64,000 nucleotides of DNA. Origin: Niabella beijingensis (GTDB lineage: Bacteria; Bacteroidota; Bacteroidia; Chitinophagales; Chitinophagaceae). The position numbers and the translations under genes were made by a program. The stretch lies in the NCBI RefSeq assembly GCF_020034665.1, contig NZ_JAIQDI010000001.1:1922001-1986000 (forward strand), given 5' to 3'. The notes under the pieces are model-generated. The model did not search any database. It was not told the DNA's origin and saw only the letters and a list, made by a program, of their open reading frames with translations. Of this stretch, positions 35,662-45,517 are shown in pieces; within the stretch, counting starts at the first letter, position 1; each line of letters starts with the position of its first letter.

Positions 35662-36861
35662 TCAGGGTGTCGTATTGTTTAAAAATGACAGATACAATAA
35701 AGGAAGCGCCCGCTGGAACGCCTTTTCATTTTCTTCAGGGTCGGATCTGTAATAGATCCATTTGTTAGCGGGATGGTCCACGATCCTGAAATCAAATGCC
35801 CCATTATCAAAGACCGTCAACCGGCAGGGGCGCATTGCATAGCTGATCACGGTATCTGCCGGTTTCACCAATGTCCCCGGCAGGATGTGATAATCACCCG
35901 CGGGGTCTCTGACCAGCACCCGTCCGGATACATTCAGCCATACGGCGGTCTCCCATACATGATGTGTTTCCTGTGGAAATGAGAACTCCTCTTTACCATC
36001 AAGGACACGCAGAAAATCGAACCGTGCCTTCGGATTAAAAACCATTCCCAGGTAATTTTTCAGGGGAGCTGCCATCTGATGAATGAATTCAAGACTTTTC
36101 AATTTCCAGTAGGTGTTGTAATGATCCGTCTCAAAAACACCTTTTTTCCCGGCACAGGGATAAACGGATAGTGGCAGGTCGGAGGTCAGCAGCCGTCTGA
36201 ACGCCAGGGTATCCAGGGCCACGTTCCATTCGCCTCCGGGAATTTTATTCCAGCGGCCTTCTTCACGAACGGATCTCTTATAGGAAGAGTTGCCCCCCGA
36301 AAGATGGATCATGCGCACTTTTTTCTTAAAAAGCTCCGGGGCCCTGTTATAGGCAACGGCGGGGATCCTGGCAGAACCGAAAGAAAGGATATCCACCGGT
36401 GTGCTGCTTTCCTGCAGTATTTTAATAAGCAGCTGCACGCCCTGCTGCTGAAAAGCCGGGAGATCGGTCATTTTATCACCGGGCGTTCTCATGGGAAGCA
36501 TTGGTCCCACACCATAAGGCACTGCCCGGTTAAAGATGTAATTCAGCTGCGTTACAGGAATAATACCCGGTTCCCGGGGTCCTCCCCGCTGGTGAAACAA
36601 ATTAAAGACAAAGGAAGAGTCCTTTCTGAAATCCTCGGTTGCATCCAGTAGCACAGCTTTCAGATCGATCTCGGGCAACGCATACCCCATGATCAGATCA
36701 AAATTATCCCCCGGATCCTGTGCCGGGTAATACAGATCTGTTACCACAACCACAGGGATCTTCTTTCCCGCAGGATGATCACACCCAGCGCGCGCTGCCA
36801 TTCCCGGAAAGGGACCGGTCAGCAACCAAAGGAAATAAAAAGCAGCCCATTTTCTTTTCAT
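35662..36861 (-). CDS. Nucleoside-hydrolase-like secreted protein
   Basis: 399 residues with a signal peptide (AFYFLWLLTGPFPGMAARA). The first strand and loop, PVVVVTDLYYPAQDPGDNFD, correspond to the Ca-binding DxDPGxDD region of inosine-uridine nucleoside hydrolases but in altered form (QDPGDNFD), and the next segments (GYALPEIDLKAVLLD, VDILSFGSARIPAVAYN, IHLSGGNS) follow the family fold. Metal binding may be retained, but the motif is degenerate, so ribosidase activity is unsure; it could act on another N- or O-riboside. A second, canonical nucleoside hydrolase is encoded at 43533. It lies 50 bp after SusD. Confidence 0.75.
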   Translation of the reverse strand: MKRKWAAFYFLWLLTGPFPGMAARAGCDHPAGKKIPVVVVTDLYYPAQDPGDNFDLIMGYALPEIDLKAVLLDATEDFRKDSSFVFNLFHQRGGPREPGIIPVTQLNYIFNRAVPYGVGPMLPMRTPGDKMTDLPAFQQQGVQLLIKILQESSTPVDILSFGSARIPAVAYNRAPELFKKKVRMIHLSGGNSSYKRSVREEGRWNKIPGGEWNVALDTLAFRRLLTSDLPLSVYPCAGKKGVFETDHYNTYWKLKSLEFIHQMAAPLKNYLGMVFNPKARFDFLRVLDGKEEFSFPQETHHVWETAVWLNVSGRVLVRDPAGDYHILPGTLVKPADTVISYAMRPCRLTVFDNGAFDFRIVDHPANKWIYYRSDPEENEKAFQRALPLLYLSFLNNTTP

Positions 36862-36911
36862 GATACATATTATTTAAAATAAACCCGGCGATGACAGGCC
36901 GGAGGCAACTA

Positions 36912-38891
36912 TCATTTTGGTCTCTCATTCGCCGTCAACGGCCAGCCGGGGTTCTGATATAACGGGGACCGGGCAGCGTCCCCGTTCCCGGTTATCAGGA
37001 AGTGCTGTATTGCTATGGGCTCTAAATAATGCGCCATGTTCCAGCGATAGCCATTATACACACGGTTATTTGAAAAGATATGATAGGGTGAGAGGTATTT
37101 ACTAAATGATTTCGGCGAAACATTCCCGCCTTCTTTCAGCAGTCCTTTATAAGCATCCAGTGCCGCGGTCTTGTCCCACAAATTGATCCCCTGTATATGA
37201 TACGGCGTGCTGATCATCTGATCCAGGGACCGCCACCTTCGGATATCCATCGGCCGGAAGCCTTCTGCCATCAGTTCACAACGCCGCTCCCTCCGGATAT
37301 TGTACAGTGTTGCATCCACCAGCTTTCCCGCCGAATAGGCGCCCCAGTCCGTCTCCGCTTCCTTCTCCATGCTGGTCAATGAGATGGTATACTGATAATC
37401 TTCATTGATCAGCGCTCTTTTACGGATGGCTTTCCAGTAGGCGTCTGCGATCCCGTCTATTTGTCCCGTCCGTTCGTAACACGCTTCTATATAATTCAAA
37501 TAGGCTTCAGCTGCCCGGAATATAATACTGCCGGACGTACTGTAATTCTGGTTGGTCTGATAGCCGTCAAAATTCAGCCCTTTCCGGATCGCATACCCGG
37601 TGGTGTATTTCAGGGATGGTGTGGCAGAGGTAATATCGGGATAGGGCTCTGTTTTAACTCCCTGCTGTCCGGGGTCAGAATGCAGGTTGTTATCCCCCGG
37701 CTTTTTAAAGAAGATCCGGGCCCTCGAATCCCTGTTCTTTGTAACCAGCAGAAGATCCTCATCTCCCCAGTAAGCGTTTGCATCGCTGGTTTTGTAAGGG
37801 GCCTTATAGATCGGTTTTCCATCAGTCATCACAAAAGCATTGATCATGCTCCTCGTGGTTCCATAGCCGTTGTTTCCCTTGGTCATAAATTCCTGGATGG
37901 TATTGGTCACTCCCAAACTAAAGTCGTACTGCTTCCATAAAATGATCTCCGGGAAGGGATTCATATTGGTGGCACCAAACATATCAAAATAAGCATTTGA
38001 AGGATCCGAAGCATTGCTCTGATAGGTTCCGGTATTGGTCACCAGCGCATATTTGTCGGCAACGGTTTTTGCTTCTTTCATCGCTTCCGACAGAAAAAAA
38101 TCGATCTCACCATCTATGCTTCCCGAGGGAAAGGCATAATCCGGATTCTTTGTTTTGCCCGGCCATCCGGGGCCGTTCGGAACAAATGCAGTGCCCTTAA
38201 AATACTTAAGCCATGTGCCTTCGAAAAGGGCTACCCGCGATTTAAACAGTCTTACAGCGTCCTTATTCAGCCTGTTCCTGCCACCCACCGGCGGCGCGTC
38301 CGGCATCAGTGCCAGCGCCTGGTTGAGGTCGTCCAGTATAAACCGGGCCACTTCATTACAGGGAGCCCGTTTACTGACGGCTACCAATGTTGGAAGATCA
38401 TTCGCATACAGCTCTTTTACGATAGGGAAGTCGCCCAGGGCCATTAATTTGCTGAAGTAGTTGAACGCCCGGAAAAAATAGACCTCTCCTATATACTGTT
38501 TAATGTTGGCCTCAATGCCGGTGATCTTTCCTTCCTGCTGCAATGGCAGTACTTTATCAAAAAAATAATTGCACCGGTAAATGATATCAAAAGCGTAGGA
38601 GCCTCCTGTTTGTCCGACCCGCCAGAAGCCGGGGGCAAAGATATCGCTGGGGGTTACATAGGCCATATTATCCGTATTGTTATCGTACTGAAAAGTGCCC
38701 CAGTCCCACTGGCCATGCACCGGCAGTGTATTGTACAGATCTGTTGAATAAGATGCAATATTGGATTCGGTGGTCAGGTACTGCTCCGGGGTAAGACTGG
38801 ATAAGGGTTCTTTATCCAGGAACTTGTTGCAGGAGGTAAGGAAACAACCTGCCAGCAGAATACTTACTGTATGTATGATGTGCTTTGACAT
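36912..38891 (-). CDS. SusD/RagB-family outer-membrane lipoprotein
   Basis: 659 residues; leader with lipobox LLAGCFLTSC and the family opening NKFLDKEPLSSLTPEQYL. Helical TPR-like region with YIGEVYFFRAFNYFSKLMAL, and a C-terminal RagB half containing FRAAEAYLNYIEACYERTG, RRERRCELMAEGFRPMDIRRW. It works with the SusC encoded 11 bp upstream. It is larger than the first SusD of this window and only distantly similar, consistent with a different ligand, probably a ribose- or nucleoside-containing one given the neighbours. Confidence 0.94.
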   Translation of the reverse strand: MSKHIIHTVSILLAGCFLTSCNKFLDKEPLSSLTPEQYLTTESNIASYSTDLYNTLPVHGQWDWGTFQYDNNTDNMAYVTPSDIFAPGFWRVGQTGGSYAFDIIYRCNYFFDKVLPLQQEGKITGIEANIKQYIGEVYFFRAFNYFSKLMALGDFPIVKELYANDLPTLVAVSKRAPCNEVARFILDDLNQALALMPDAPPVGGRNRLNKDAVRLFKSRVALFEGTWLKYFKGTAFVPNGPGWPGKTKNPDYAFPSGSIDGEIDFFLSEAMKEAKTVADKYALVTNTGTYQSNASDPSNAYFDMFGATNMNPFPEIILWKQYDFSLGVTNTIQEFMTKGNNGYGTTRSMINAFVMTDGKPIYKAPYKTSDANAYWGDEDLLLVTKNRDSRARIFFKKPGDNNLHSDPGQQGVKTEPYPDITSATPSLKYTTGYAIRKGLNFDGYQTNQNYSTSGSIIFRAAEAYLNYIEACYERTGQIDGIADAYWKAIRKRALINEDYQYTISLTSMEKEAETDWGAYSAGKLVDATLYNIRRERRCELMAEGFRPMDIRRWRSLDQMISTPYHIQGINLWDKTAALDAYKGLLKEGGNVSPKSFSKYLSPYHIFSNNRVYNGYRWNMAHYLEPIAIQHFLITGNGDAARSPLYQNPGWPLTANERPK

Positions 38892-38902
38892 GACTGAGTA
38901 GT

Positions 38903-41900
38903 TTAAAAAGTTACATTGATACCAAATGAATAGACTTTTTGAAGCGGGTATACATTGCCCCTTCCGGTTCCGGATCCTCCTGAAATGGTTTCGGGATCAA
39001 ACAGCTTCGACATTTTTGTAAATGTTGCCAGGTTCTCTCCGGAAAAGAACAGCCGTACTTTTTCCAATCGGGCCTTCGATATGATTTTTGAAGGAAGACT
39101 GTATCCCAGCTGCAGGTTTTTGATGCGTAAATAAGCAGCATTCTGAAGATAACGGGTCTGTACCTGCTGGTTTTTATTGGTGCCCCAGAGCGGCCGGGGA
39201 TAATAGCCGTCCGGGTTCAGGCCCAGGGGATGACCGGGATTGTCTCTGAAATAATCCGCATGCTGTACCAGGCCCATGGAATTCCAGCGACCGCCGGCGT
39301 CTGCACCCCAGAAATAAAAACTTCCCTGGAAATAATCCCTTTTGGCCACCCCCTGCAGGAAGATACTGAAGTCGATGCCTTTCCAGTCCAGCCCAAGACT
39401 GAAACCATAGCTGTAACGCGGGGTCGCATTTCCTATTACTCTCAGATCGCCGTGGTCGCCGATCGTATAAGCTCCTGAATTGATCTTGCCATCGCCATTG
39501 ATATCGGCATACATGATATCCCCCGCCACCCAATTGCTGCCCAGGTTCTCCTGTCCCCCATTCGGAAGCCCGCTGAGGTGCTCCTGCATCGCCTCATTTG
39601 TCCGGGCGATCCCAACGGTCTGATAGCCCCAGATCTCCCCCCACTTCATCCCTTCATAATACTGCGACAGTGTACCGGAGGGATTGGAATATCTTGTGAT
39701 CTTACCCTGCGCATCGGATAATACAAAACGTACATTATAACCCAGCTCCTTAAATATCCGGTCTTTCCAGCCCAGTTCCAGCTCAAAACCTCTTGTAGAC
39801 AGATCCGTATTATTGGTAACCGGTACACCGGTACCCAATATCACCGGTAATTCATCCGAAGGACCCACCATATTCAGGGTGTTCCGTACAAAGTAATCAA
39901 AAGAGCCTGTCAGCCGGTTCTTCAGCAAGCTCCAGTCCAGTGCCAGGTTCCAGGATTGTATCTTTTCCCATGTCAATGATGTGCTGATCAGCCCCGGTGC
40001 CCAGGAAATATTCGGCCGGGCGCCGTTGATGAGCCACCCGCCCGAAGACGTACTGTATCCCATGGTGGTATACGTGGGATACAGTGAACTTGTATTCTGG
40101 TTGCCCAGGCTTCCATAGGACCCCCTGAGTTTAAGCTCGCTGAATATTCCGGATAGCGGCTCAAAAAATGCTTCCCGCGCTATATTCCATCCTGCGGAAA
40201 ACGAAGGGAAAAAGCCCCACCGGTTATTCTCGCGGAACCGGGAGCTTCCGTCGTAACGCAGGTTCGCTTCAAAAAGGTATTTCTCTTTAAAGCTGTAATT
40301 CACCCGTCCAAAGAATCCTGCCGTCGACCAGCTGGAATAACCACCCGATACACGAGGAGGGATCAGATCACCATTCTTTCCCATTCCTGAGGTGGTATTT
40401 ATTGTAGGTACGGTAAGCACCATAATACCATCCTTTGATGCCCAAAGGTCCCGGTAGTTATTGTCTTCTGCCTGAAAGCCGCCCAGTATCTTGAAATAAT
40501 GTTTTTGGCGGATCGTTTTTTCGTAGTCACTATAGATATTATAATTGAGGTAATCGTTTTTACTGGCCGATTCACTTACCCAGTTATAATACCACTCATT
40601 GCCCGGATGGATGCCGTCCACCTGCATCTGAACGATCGGCTTACCGTCCTCGTGATTAAAATTCGTTTCATTCCTGTAATTGACGCTTCCTACGATATGC
40701 CATCCTTTTACCGGCTCCAGTGTTAAGGTCGCCTGCTGTATAATGGAGGACGCCTGGTTCTTTATTTCACCACCATCTCTCAATGTCAGTGCATGATCGT
40801 TGAATAAAAAACCGTTCGGATCATACAGCGGACCGATGGGCCATGACTGTCTTCCGATCTCCTGGAAGAAATCATTGCTCATGTGCCGGGGCTGGTGATA
40901 ATCGGATCGTATGTACCGGCTGTTGTAATTGATACTGGCTATTTTAGACAGCCGGGCGTCCAGCTTGCCAAACAGATTATACCGTTTCAGTCCGTCACTG
41001 CCAAACTTCATCAGTCCTCCCTGATCAAGATAATTTCCGGAAACATAAAAAGAAACGTGGTCGCTGCCGCCACTGATGCTCAGGTTGTGCTCCTGCGCCG
41101 GGGTAACCTCTTTATAAAAGACCTTATAGTAATCAATATTATCATTCGCCAGTTCATACCCGTTGCTCCAGGTGTTGGGATTACCGGGATTGGGGATGGT
41201 AACGGTATTAATGTTGCCATCTATATAATCTTTTATCCGGCCCAGTTGTTCGGGTCCGATCACATCTCCCCAGCCTGCATTGTTCGACGCTTCATTAAAA
41301 TAAATTGCCCAGGTATAGGAATCCATTTCTTTCGGCATATTGATAGCGCTGTTATACCGGAAGCTGTTGTTATAATTGAATTTTGTTTTACCCGCCTGGC
41401 CTTTTTTGGTTGTTACCAGCAGCACGCCAAACGGCGCACGGGAACCATATATGGAGGAAGCCGCCGCATCTTTCAATACCGAAACAGATGCGATATCCTG
41501 GGGGTTTATGGAAAACAGATCGCCTTCGATCCCGTCAATGAGCACCAATGCCCCGCCGGAAGAGCCCTGCCCGATAGTGGCCAGTCCCCGCACATCAATA
41601 CCCGCCCGGGCATTCAGGGCACCTCCGGAAGTCTGTGTGATGTTTAATCCCGGTACCCGGCCCTGAAGTGCCTGTACTGCATTTTGTACCGGTATCGCTT
41701 CAAAGGCCCTGGAATCAATAACCCCCACCGCTCCTGTAAGATTTGTCTTTTTCTGCCTGCCAAATCCCACAACCACGATATCACCTAAAACCGTGTTCAC
41801 GGTATTTAAAATGATCTCCCGGGGACTGCTGTCATTTACGACAAATACCCCGGACTCATAACCGACCGATGAATACCTGATGCTATCTCCTTTGGCAGCC

Positions 41901-42124
41901 TCAATGCTGAAGCTTCCGTCTTTTCCGGAAACAGTATGCCGGTCCGTTCCTTTAACGGATAATGTTACCCCGGAAAGCGGCTGACCGCTGCTGTCCTTAA
42001 CAAAACCGGTGACGGTTGTTTGCTGTGCATTCAGCAGCAGGCTTAATTTTACTGATAGCAACGATAATAATAGCAAACGTCTCACAGCACGGCATAAATG
42101 CCGCATGTTTTTTTTCTTTTCCAT
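38903..42124 (-). CDS. SusC/RagA-family TonB-linked outer-membrane transporter
   Basis: 1073 residues. Basic start then a hydrophobic leader (LLLLSLLSVKLSLLLNAQQ), a carboxypeptidase-D-like domain (VTGFVKDSSGQPLSGVTLSV), TonB-box/plug region (LGDIVVVGFGRQKKTNLTGAV, GRVPGLNITQTSGG, LVLIDGIEGDLFSI), and a barrel ending in SFGINVTF with the canonical terminal Phe. It imports a carbohydrate or nucleoside-type ligand with the SusD that follows. A 376-bp gap separates it from the transporter gene upstream, so it probably has its own promoter, though I could not find an exact consensus. Confidence 0.95.
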   Translation of the reverse strand: MEKKKNMRHLCRAVRRLLLLSLLSVKLSLLLNAQQTTVTGFVKDSSGQPLSGVTLSVKGTDRHTVSGKDGSFSIEAAKGDSIRYSSVGYESGVFVVNDSSPREIILNTVNTVLGDIVVVGFGRQKKTNLTGAVGVIDSRAFEAIPVQNAVQALQGRVPGLNITQTSGGALNARAGIDVRGLATIGQGSSGGALVLIDGIEGDLFSINPQDIASVSVLKDAAASSIYGSRAPFGVLLVTTKKGQAGKTKFNYNNSFRYNSAINMPKEMDSYTWAIYFNEASNNAGWGDVIGPEQLGRIKDYIDGNINTVTIPNPGNPNTWSNGYELANDNIDYYKVFYKEVTPAQEHNLSISGGSDHVSFYVSGNYLDQGGLMKFGSDGLKRYNLFGKLDARLSKIASINYNSRYIRSDYHQPRHMSNDFFQEIGRQSWPIGPLYDPNGFLFNDHALTLRDGGEIKNQASSIIQQATLTLEPVKGWHIVGSVNYRNETNFNHEDGKPIVQMQVDGIHPGNEWYYNWVSESASKNDYLNYNIYSDYEKTIRQKHYFKILGGFQAEDNNYRDLWASKDGIMVLTVPTINTTSGMGKNGDLIPPRVSGGYSSWSTAGFFGRVNYSFKEKYLFEANLRYDGSSRFRENNRWGFFPSFSAGWNIAREAFFEPLSGIFSELKLRGSYGSLGNQNTSSLYPTYTTMGYSTSSGGWLINGARPNISWAPGLISTSLTWEKIQSWNLALDWSLLKNRLTGSFDYFVRNTLNMVGPSDELPVILGTGVPVTNNTDLSTRGFELELGWKDRIFKELGYNVRFVLSDAQGKITRYSNPSGTLSQYYEGMKWGEIWGYQTVGIARTNEAMQEHLSGLPNGGQENLGSNWVAGDIMYADINGDGKINSGAYTIGDHGDLRVIGNATPRYSYGFSLGLDWKGIDFSIFLQGVAKRDYFQGSFYFWGADAGGRWNSMGLVQHADYFRDNPGHPLGLNPDGYYPRPLWGTNKNQQVQTRYLQNAAYLRIKNLQLGYSLPSKIISKARLEKVRLFFSGENLATFTKMSKLFDPETISGGSGTGRGNVYPLQKVYSFGINVTF

Positions 42125-42500
42125 AATTGCGTAATTATTTTGGCAGACCGAATAATTAAATACTTATCTTTTTTAATCCGGGACCGCAGCCCCTTTATTT
42201 TTGGCTGAAACAGCAATACGATCTTCGTTTATACCGTTTAAACATATAACAATGGCAGGTATGATTTGCCGGCAAACACAATCAGCAATAATTTTTTATC
42301 CGCCGAAACCGGTTACGCAGGAGCATCACTCCGCTGCGGACCGCTGCCCTGTTATCTTACACAGTCAGCTCTTTTCAGGAGCCACTACTTATAGCTGAGT
42401 GGCAGGCCGTAATTGCGATCAGCATTCCTGCTGTATTGGCATGCCTGATTTTAAACCGGGCACTTTCTTCATATAACTATTTTTAACCGTCCTTTGACCC
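42125..42500. other. Intergenic region upstream of the second SusC
   Basis: 376 bp with no credible gene. It should hold the SusC promoter, but no exact TAnnTTTG is visible on the minus strand. A GGCATGCC palindrome lies near 42440, and a plus-strand TATTTTTG (42196-42203) has no plus-strand gene to serve. Confidence 0.4.
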
Positions 42501-43505
42501 TTATCCCGCTCCGGCACGGATGATAAGAAGTATCCCCGCAATAAACAACAGGAACATCAGCAGCAGGTAGCGGTTGACGATCCCTGAACTGTTTTTAAAT
42601 TCTTTCCAGATAAATACTCCCCAAAACGCCGAAACCAGTGTGGCGCCCTGTCCCAGTCCGTATGAAACCGCAGCACCGGCCTTCCCGGCCGCTATTAAAT
42701 TAAAGGCGTTGCCGAGTCCCCAGATCAAACCACCCAGCACACCTACCAGATGGATCCGGAACCCGCCCTTGAAATAATCTTTATACGACACAGGAGCACC
42801 GGCAAAAGGCCGTTTCATCACGAGCGTATTAAAAATGAAATTGCTCGCAAAAATGCCGCAGGCAAAAATGAACATCGCCGTGTAAGGCGTCATTTTCCCG
42901 GCTGCAGGGTTAACAAAATCATCCAGGTCCATCGACGCTGCCACAAAGCGGTAGAAGAACGACATGAGGAAGCCGGCCAGCAGGGAGAGGATCAGCCCTT
43001 TTGATGATACCTTCTTTGCCTGCCGGCTTTGTTTGCTGTATGCAAGTGCATTCAGAACGATTGCGATCATGATCAGTGCGACCCCGGAAAACAGGAATAC
43101 CGGATCGCCTTTCTGCGATCCCCAGAAATTCACCACCACTCCCAGTATCAGTGCCAGGCCGATACCAACCGGGAAGGCCACGGATAACCCCGCAATAGAA
43201 ATAGCAGCAGCCAGCAGGATATTGGCAGCATTAAATACAATACCCCCCAGGAATGCGCTGCCCATATTGGACGGTTCCGCCTGCTTCAGGTCCTCCAGGA
43301 AGCTTCTTCCCTCCGCGCCCATGCTCCCCAGTGTAAAGGCCGAAACAACAGCGAACAGCAGGATACCGGTCACATAATCCCAATAAAATAATTCATACCT
43401 CCATGACCGCCCTGCCAGTTTTTGTGTGTTGCCCCAGGAGCCCCAGCACAACATGGTGATCACACAAAAAAAGATCGCCAGCTGATAATTATTTACGATA
43501 AACAC
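42501..43505 (-). CDS. GRP-type (DMT superfamily) sugar transporter
   Basis: Inner-membrane protein of 334 residues with about ten hydrophobic helices. It opens with CVITMLCWGSWGNTQKL and has GLSVAFPVGIGLALILGVVVN in helix 4 and AVSYGLGQGATLVSAFWGVFIWKEF near the end, as in the glucose/ribose uptake (GRP/RhaT-like) members of the drug/metabolite transporter superfamily. Between SusC/D and nucleoside hydrolase/ribokinase, ribose is the most likely cargo. It starts 27 bp after the nucleoside hydrolase gene. Confidence 0.85.
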   Translation of the reverse strand: MFIVNNYQLAIFFCVITMLCWGSWGNTQKLAGRSWRYELFYWDYVTGILLFAVVSAFTLGSMGAEGRSFLEDLKQAEPSNMGSAFLGGIVFNAANILLAAAISIAGLSVAFPVGIGLALILGVVVNFWGSQKGDPVFLFSGVALIMIAIVLNALAYSKQSRQAKKVSSKGLILSLLAGFLMSFFYRFVAASMDLDDFVNPAAGKMTPYTAMFIFACGIFASNFIFNTLVMKRPFAGAPVSYKDYFKGGFRIHLVGVLGGLIWGLGNAFNLIAAGKAGAAVSYGLGQGATLVSAFWGVFIWKEFKNSSGIVNRYLLLMFLLFIAGILLIIRAGAG

Positions 43506-43532
43506 CTGTTTTGAATTTTAGAAGTGAATGAA

Positions 43533-44573
43533 TTACTGTTTCCGGTTCCGCGGTTGCTGTGTAATAAGCTCCACCAGGTGGTGCAGCGTATTCGCCGCCT
43601 GTGTTTCGGTAAGGGTCAGACAGGCACGGGTTCCCGATGCATCCCTGGTAAAATGCGTAACGCCTTTGTCATCAACCGTCACATTCCCCCAGGGGCCTTT
43701 TGTAAAAAATTCAGGGCTGTCTTCCACGGCGTACAGCACGGAAAGCAGGTCCCAGCAGGGACGGTCATACGGCATGGGCAGATAATACTTATAGGCTTCC
43801 ACTACCGGGTGACGGGCGGTCCATTTAAAATCATTCTCAATGCTCCGGGCCGGGTACAATACCATCTTCCCGGCCTCAAAGGGCGCATACACGATCTGCG
43901 TCGGCCAGTCTTTGGCAACCTGCTGCGCCGAAGAAACATCTTTTACCACATTATATTCCGCTATTGGTTTTTCTGTAAAACCGCCGGCCATTACCGAAAG
44001 CAGCTTTACTTTCTTTGCAACAAGCTGCCTGCCCGTCATCCTGGAATAATGATCCGGAGCGGATTCCAGCAGGCGTGCCAGGTTGGTGGAGAAGCCAACG
44101 GAAACGATCGTCACGGCATGGTCCTTCTGGCGGGAAAGGATCTTTCTGTACAGTGTCACTGCATCCGGTATTGCCTGGTAATCAAAAGGAGGCCGCTGAA
44201 ACAACGGCCCGCCTTTTTCATCTTTTAAACGGCTTACATACTCCGCATATTTTTTTGCATCATTTTCAGAATCCGCGCCCCCTGTTATTTTACCGACCGG
44301 AATGCCGGGGTAACCATACCAGTGGTTCATTAAATCGATGTATTCTGTGGAGTAGGCACTTTGTTTGTTCGAAATAATGGCCAGCAGGCTGGCTTTCCGC
44401 TTATCCTGGTATTTATACAACATATCCAGGGCCAGCGCATCATCCACATCGTTGCCCATATCTGTTTCAAAGATGATCTGCGGGACATTTTTTTGCGCAT
44501 GCAGGGACGCCGGCATCAGGCAGCACCCGATACTACACCATAATACTACTTTTACAAGAATTGCTTTTCTCAT
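43533..44573 (-). CDS. Nucleoside hydrolase (IunH-type), exported
   Basis: 346 residues, signal peptide to about residue 26 (ASLHAQ). The Ca-binding cluster FETDMGNDVDDALALDML is canonical, and the downstream fold motifs are present (GKITGGADSENDAK, HAVTIVSVGFSTNLARLLES, LLSVMAGGF). It hydrolyses the N-glycosidic bond of ribonucleosides to ribose plus base, here in the periplasm. The next genes, a sugar transporter and ribokinase, would then take up and phosphorylate the ribose. Gaps of 20 and 27 bp place all three in one transcript. Confidence 0.92.
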   Translation of the reverse strand: MRKAILVKVVLWCSIGCCLMPASLHAQKNVPQIIFETDMGNDVDDALALDMLYKYQDKRKASLLAIISNKQSAYSTEYIDLMNHWYGYPGIPVGKITGGADSENDAKKYAEYVSRLKDEKGGPLFQRPPFDYQAIPDAVTLYRKILSRQKDHAVTIVSVGFSTNLARLLESAPDHYSRMTGRQLVAKKVKLLSVMAGGFTEKPIAEYNVVKDVSSAQQVAKDWPTQIVYAPFEAGKMVLYPARSIENDFKWTARHPVVEAYKYYLPMPYDRPCWDLLSVLYAVEDSPEFFTKGPWGNVTVDDKGVTHFTRDASGTRACLTLTETQAANTLHHLVELITQQPRNRKQ

Positions 44574-44593
44574 ATCGCATCGTTTAAACTGTT

Positions 44594-45517
44594 CTATTTT
44601 ATCATCCGCACGATCATCTCGTTCCGGTAGGGGATCGACGACTGGGCGCCCATCCTTGTTACTGAAATCGCCGCTGCATCGCAGGCAAACGCTACTGCCG
44701 CCTCCAGTGTCCTGGCTTCTGAAAGTGCCACGGCAAGCGCTCCGTTAAATACATCACCGGCAGCGGTGGTATCAACCGCCGTTACCCGGGTTGCAGGAAT
44801 CCTTGTTACAACACCTCCGGAAAACAGAACGGCACCCTCCGGCCCCATGGTAATGATCACATCCGGGATCCCCATATCATGAATGATCCGGGCGGCTTTT
44901 TCCGCATCTTCCATAGTTGTAATTTTTACTCCGGAAAGCATCTCCGCTTCTGTCTGGTTGGGCGTTATCACATCAATATGCTTCAATACATCCTTTGAAA
45001 GACTTTCGCTGAAAGGTGCCGGGTTTAAGATTACTTTTATCCCGTTCGCTCTCGCAAACTCCGCGGTTTTCCGTACCGTTTCCATGGGTATTTCCAGCTG
45101 CATCAAAATAAGCTGCGCCTTTTTCAGCGCGTTCAGCGCATCTTTGAGATCATCCGCAAAAAGATTGGCATTCGCTCCGGCAGCCACCACGATGCTGTTC
45201 TCGCCCTCCTTATCAACCGTTATCAATGCCACACCTGAAGGAAACTCAGGATCCGACAATAAAAAGCGGGTATCAATTCCCTCTTCATCAAAAAGCTGGG
45301 AGGACTGTTTACCAAACACATCATTCCCCAGCTTTGATACAAACGCCACGGAGCCGCCCAGCCGGGCTATAGCAACCGCCTGGTTGGCACCCTTGCCGCC
45401 GGGGTTCATAAAAAAACTGCCCGCGATCACCGTTTCCCCCGGTACCGGAATATGATCCGCTTTCACCACCATATCCATATTGGTGCTTCCCACAACAATT
45501 ATCTCAGGATGATTCAT
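44594..45517 (-). CDS. rbsK: Ribokinase
   Basis: PfkB-family kinase of 307 residues: N-terminal VVGSTNMDMVVKADHIPVPG, substrate-binding NPGGKGANQAVAIARLGG, and the C-terminal catalytic block VDTTAAGDVFNGALAVALSE with the base Asp. All match ribokinase rather than fructokinase. It phosphorylates ribose to ribose-5-phosphate for the pentose phosphate pathway. It is the first gene of the minus-strand run that includes the nucleoside hydrolase and transporter, starting beside an AT-rich divergent control region. Confidence 0.93.
   Translation of the reverse strand: MNHPEIIVVGSTNMDMVVKADHIPVPGETVIAGSFFMNPGGKGANQAVAIARLGGSVAFVSKLGNDVFGKQSSQLFDEEGIDTRFLLSDPEFPSGVALITVDKEGENSIVVAAGANANLFADDLKDALNALKKAQLILMQLEIPMETVRKTAEFARANGIKVILNPAPFSESLSKDVLKHIDVITPNQTEAEMLSGVKITTMEDAEKAARIIHDMGIPDVIITMGPEGAVLFSGGVVTRIPATRVTAVDTTAAGDVFNGALAVALSEARTLEAAVAFACDAAAISVTRMGAQSSIPYRNEMIVRMIK

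Noticed and set aside
40883..41647. Plus-strand open frame of 254 codons inside the second SusC gene
   Set aside because: Antisense shadow of the TonB-dependent barrel and plug.
42196..42203. Plus-strand TATTTTTG in the 42125-42500 gap
   Set aside because: Matches the -7 consensus but no plus-strand gene follows, and such matches are expected by chance in this AT-rich gap.
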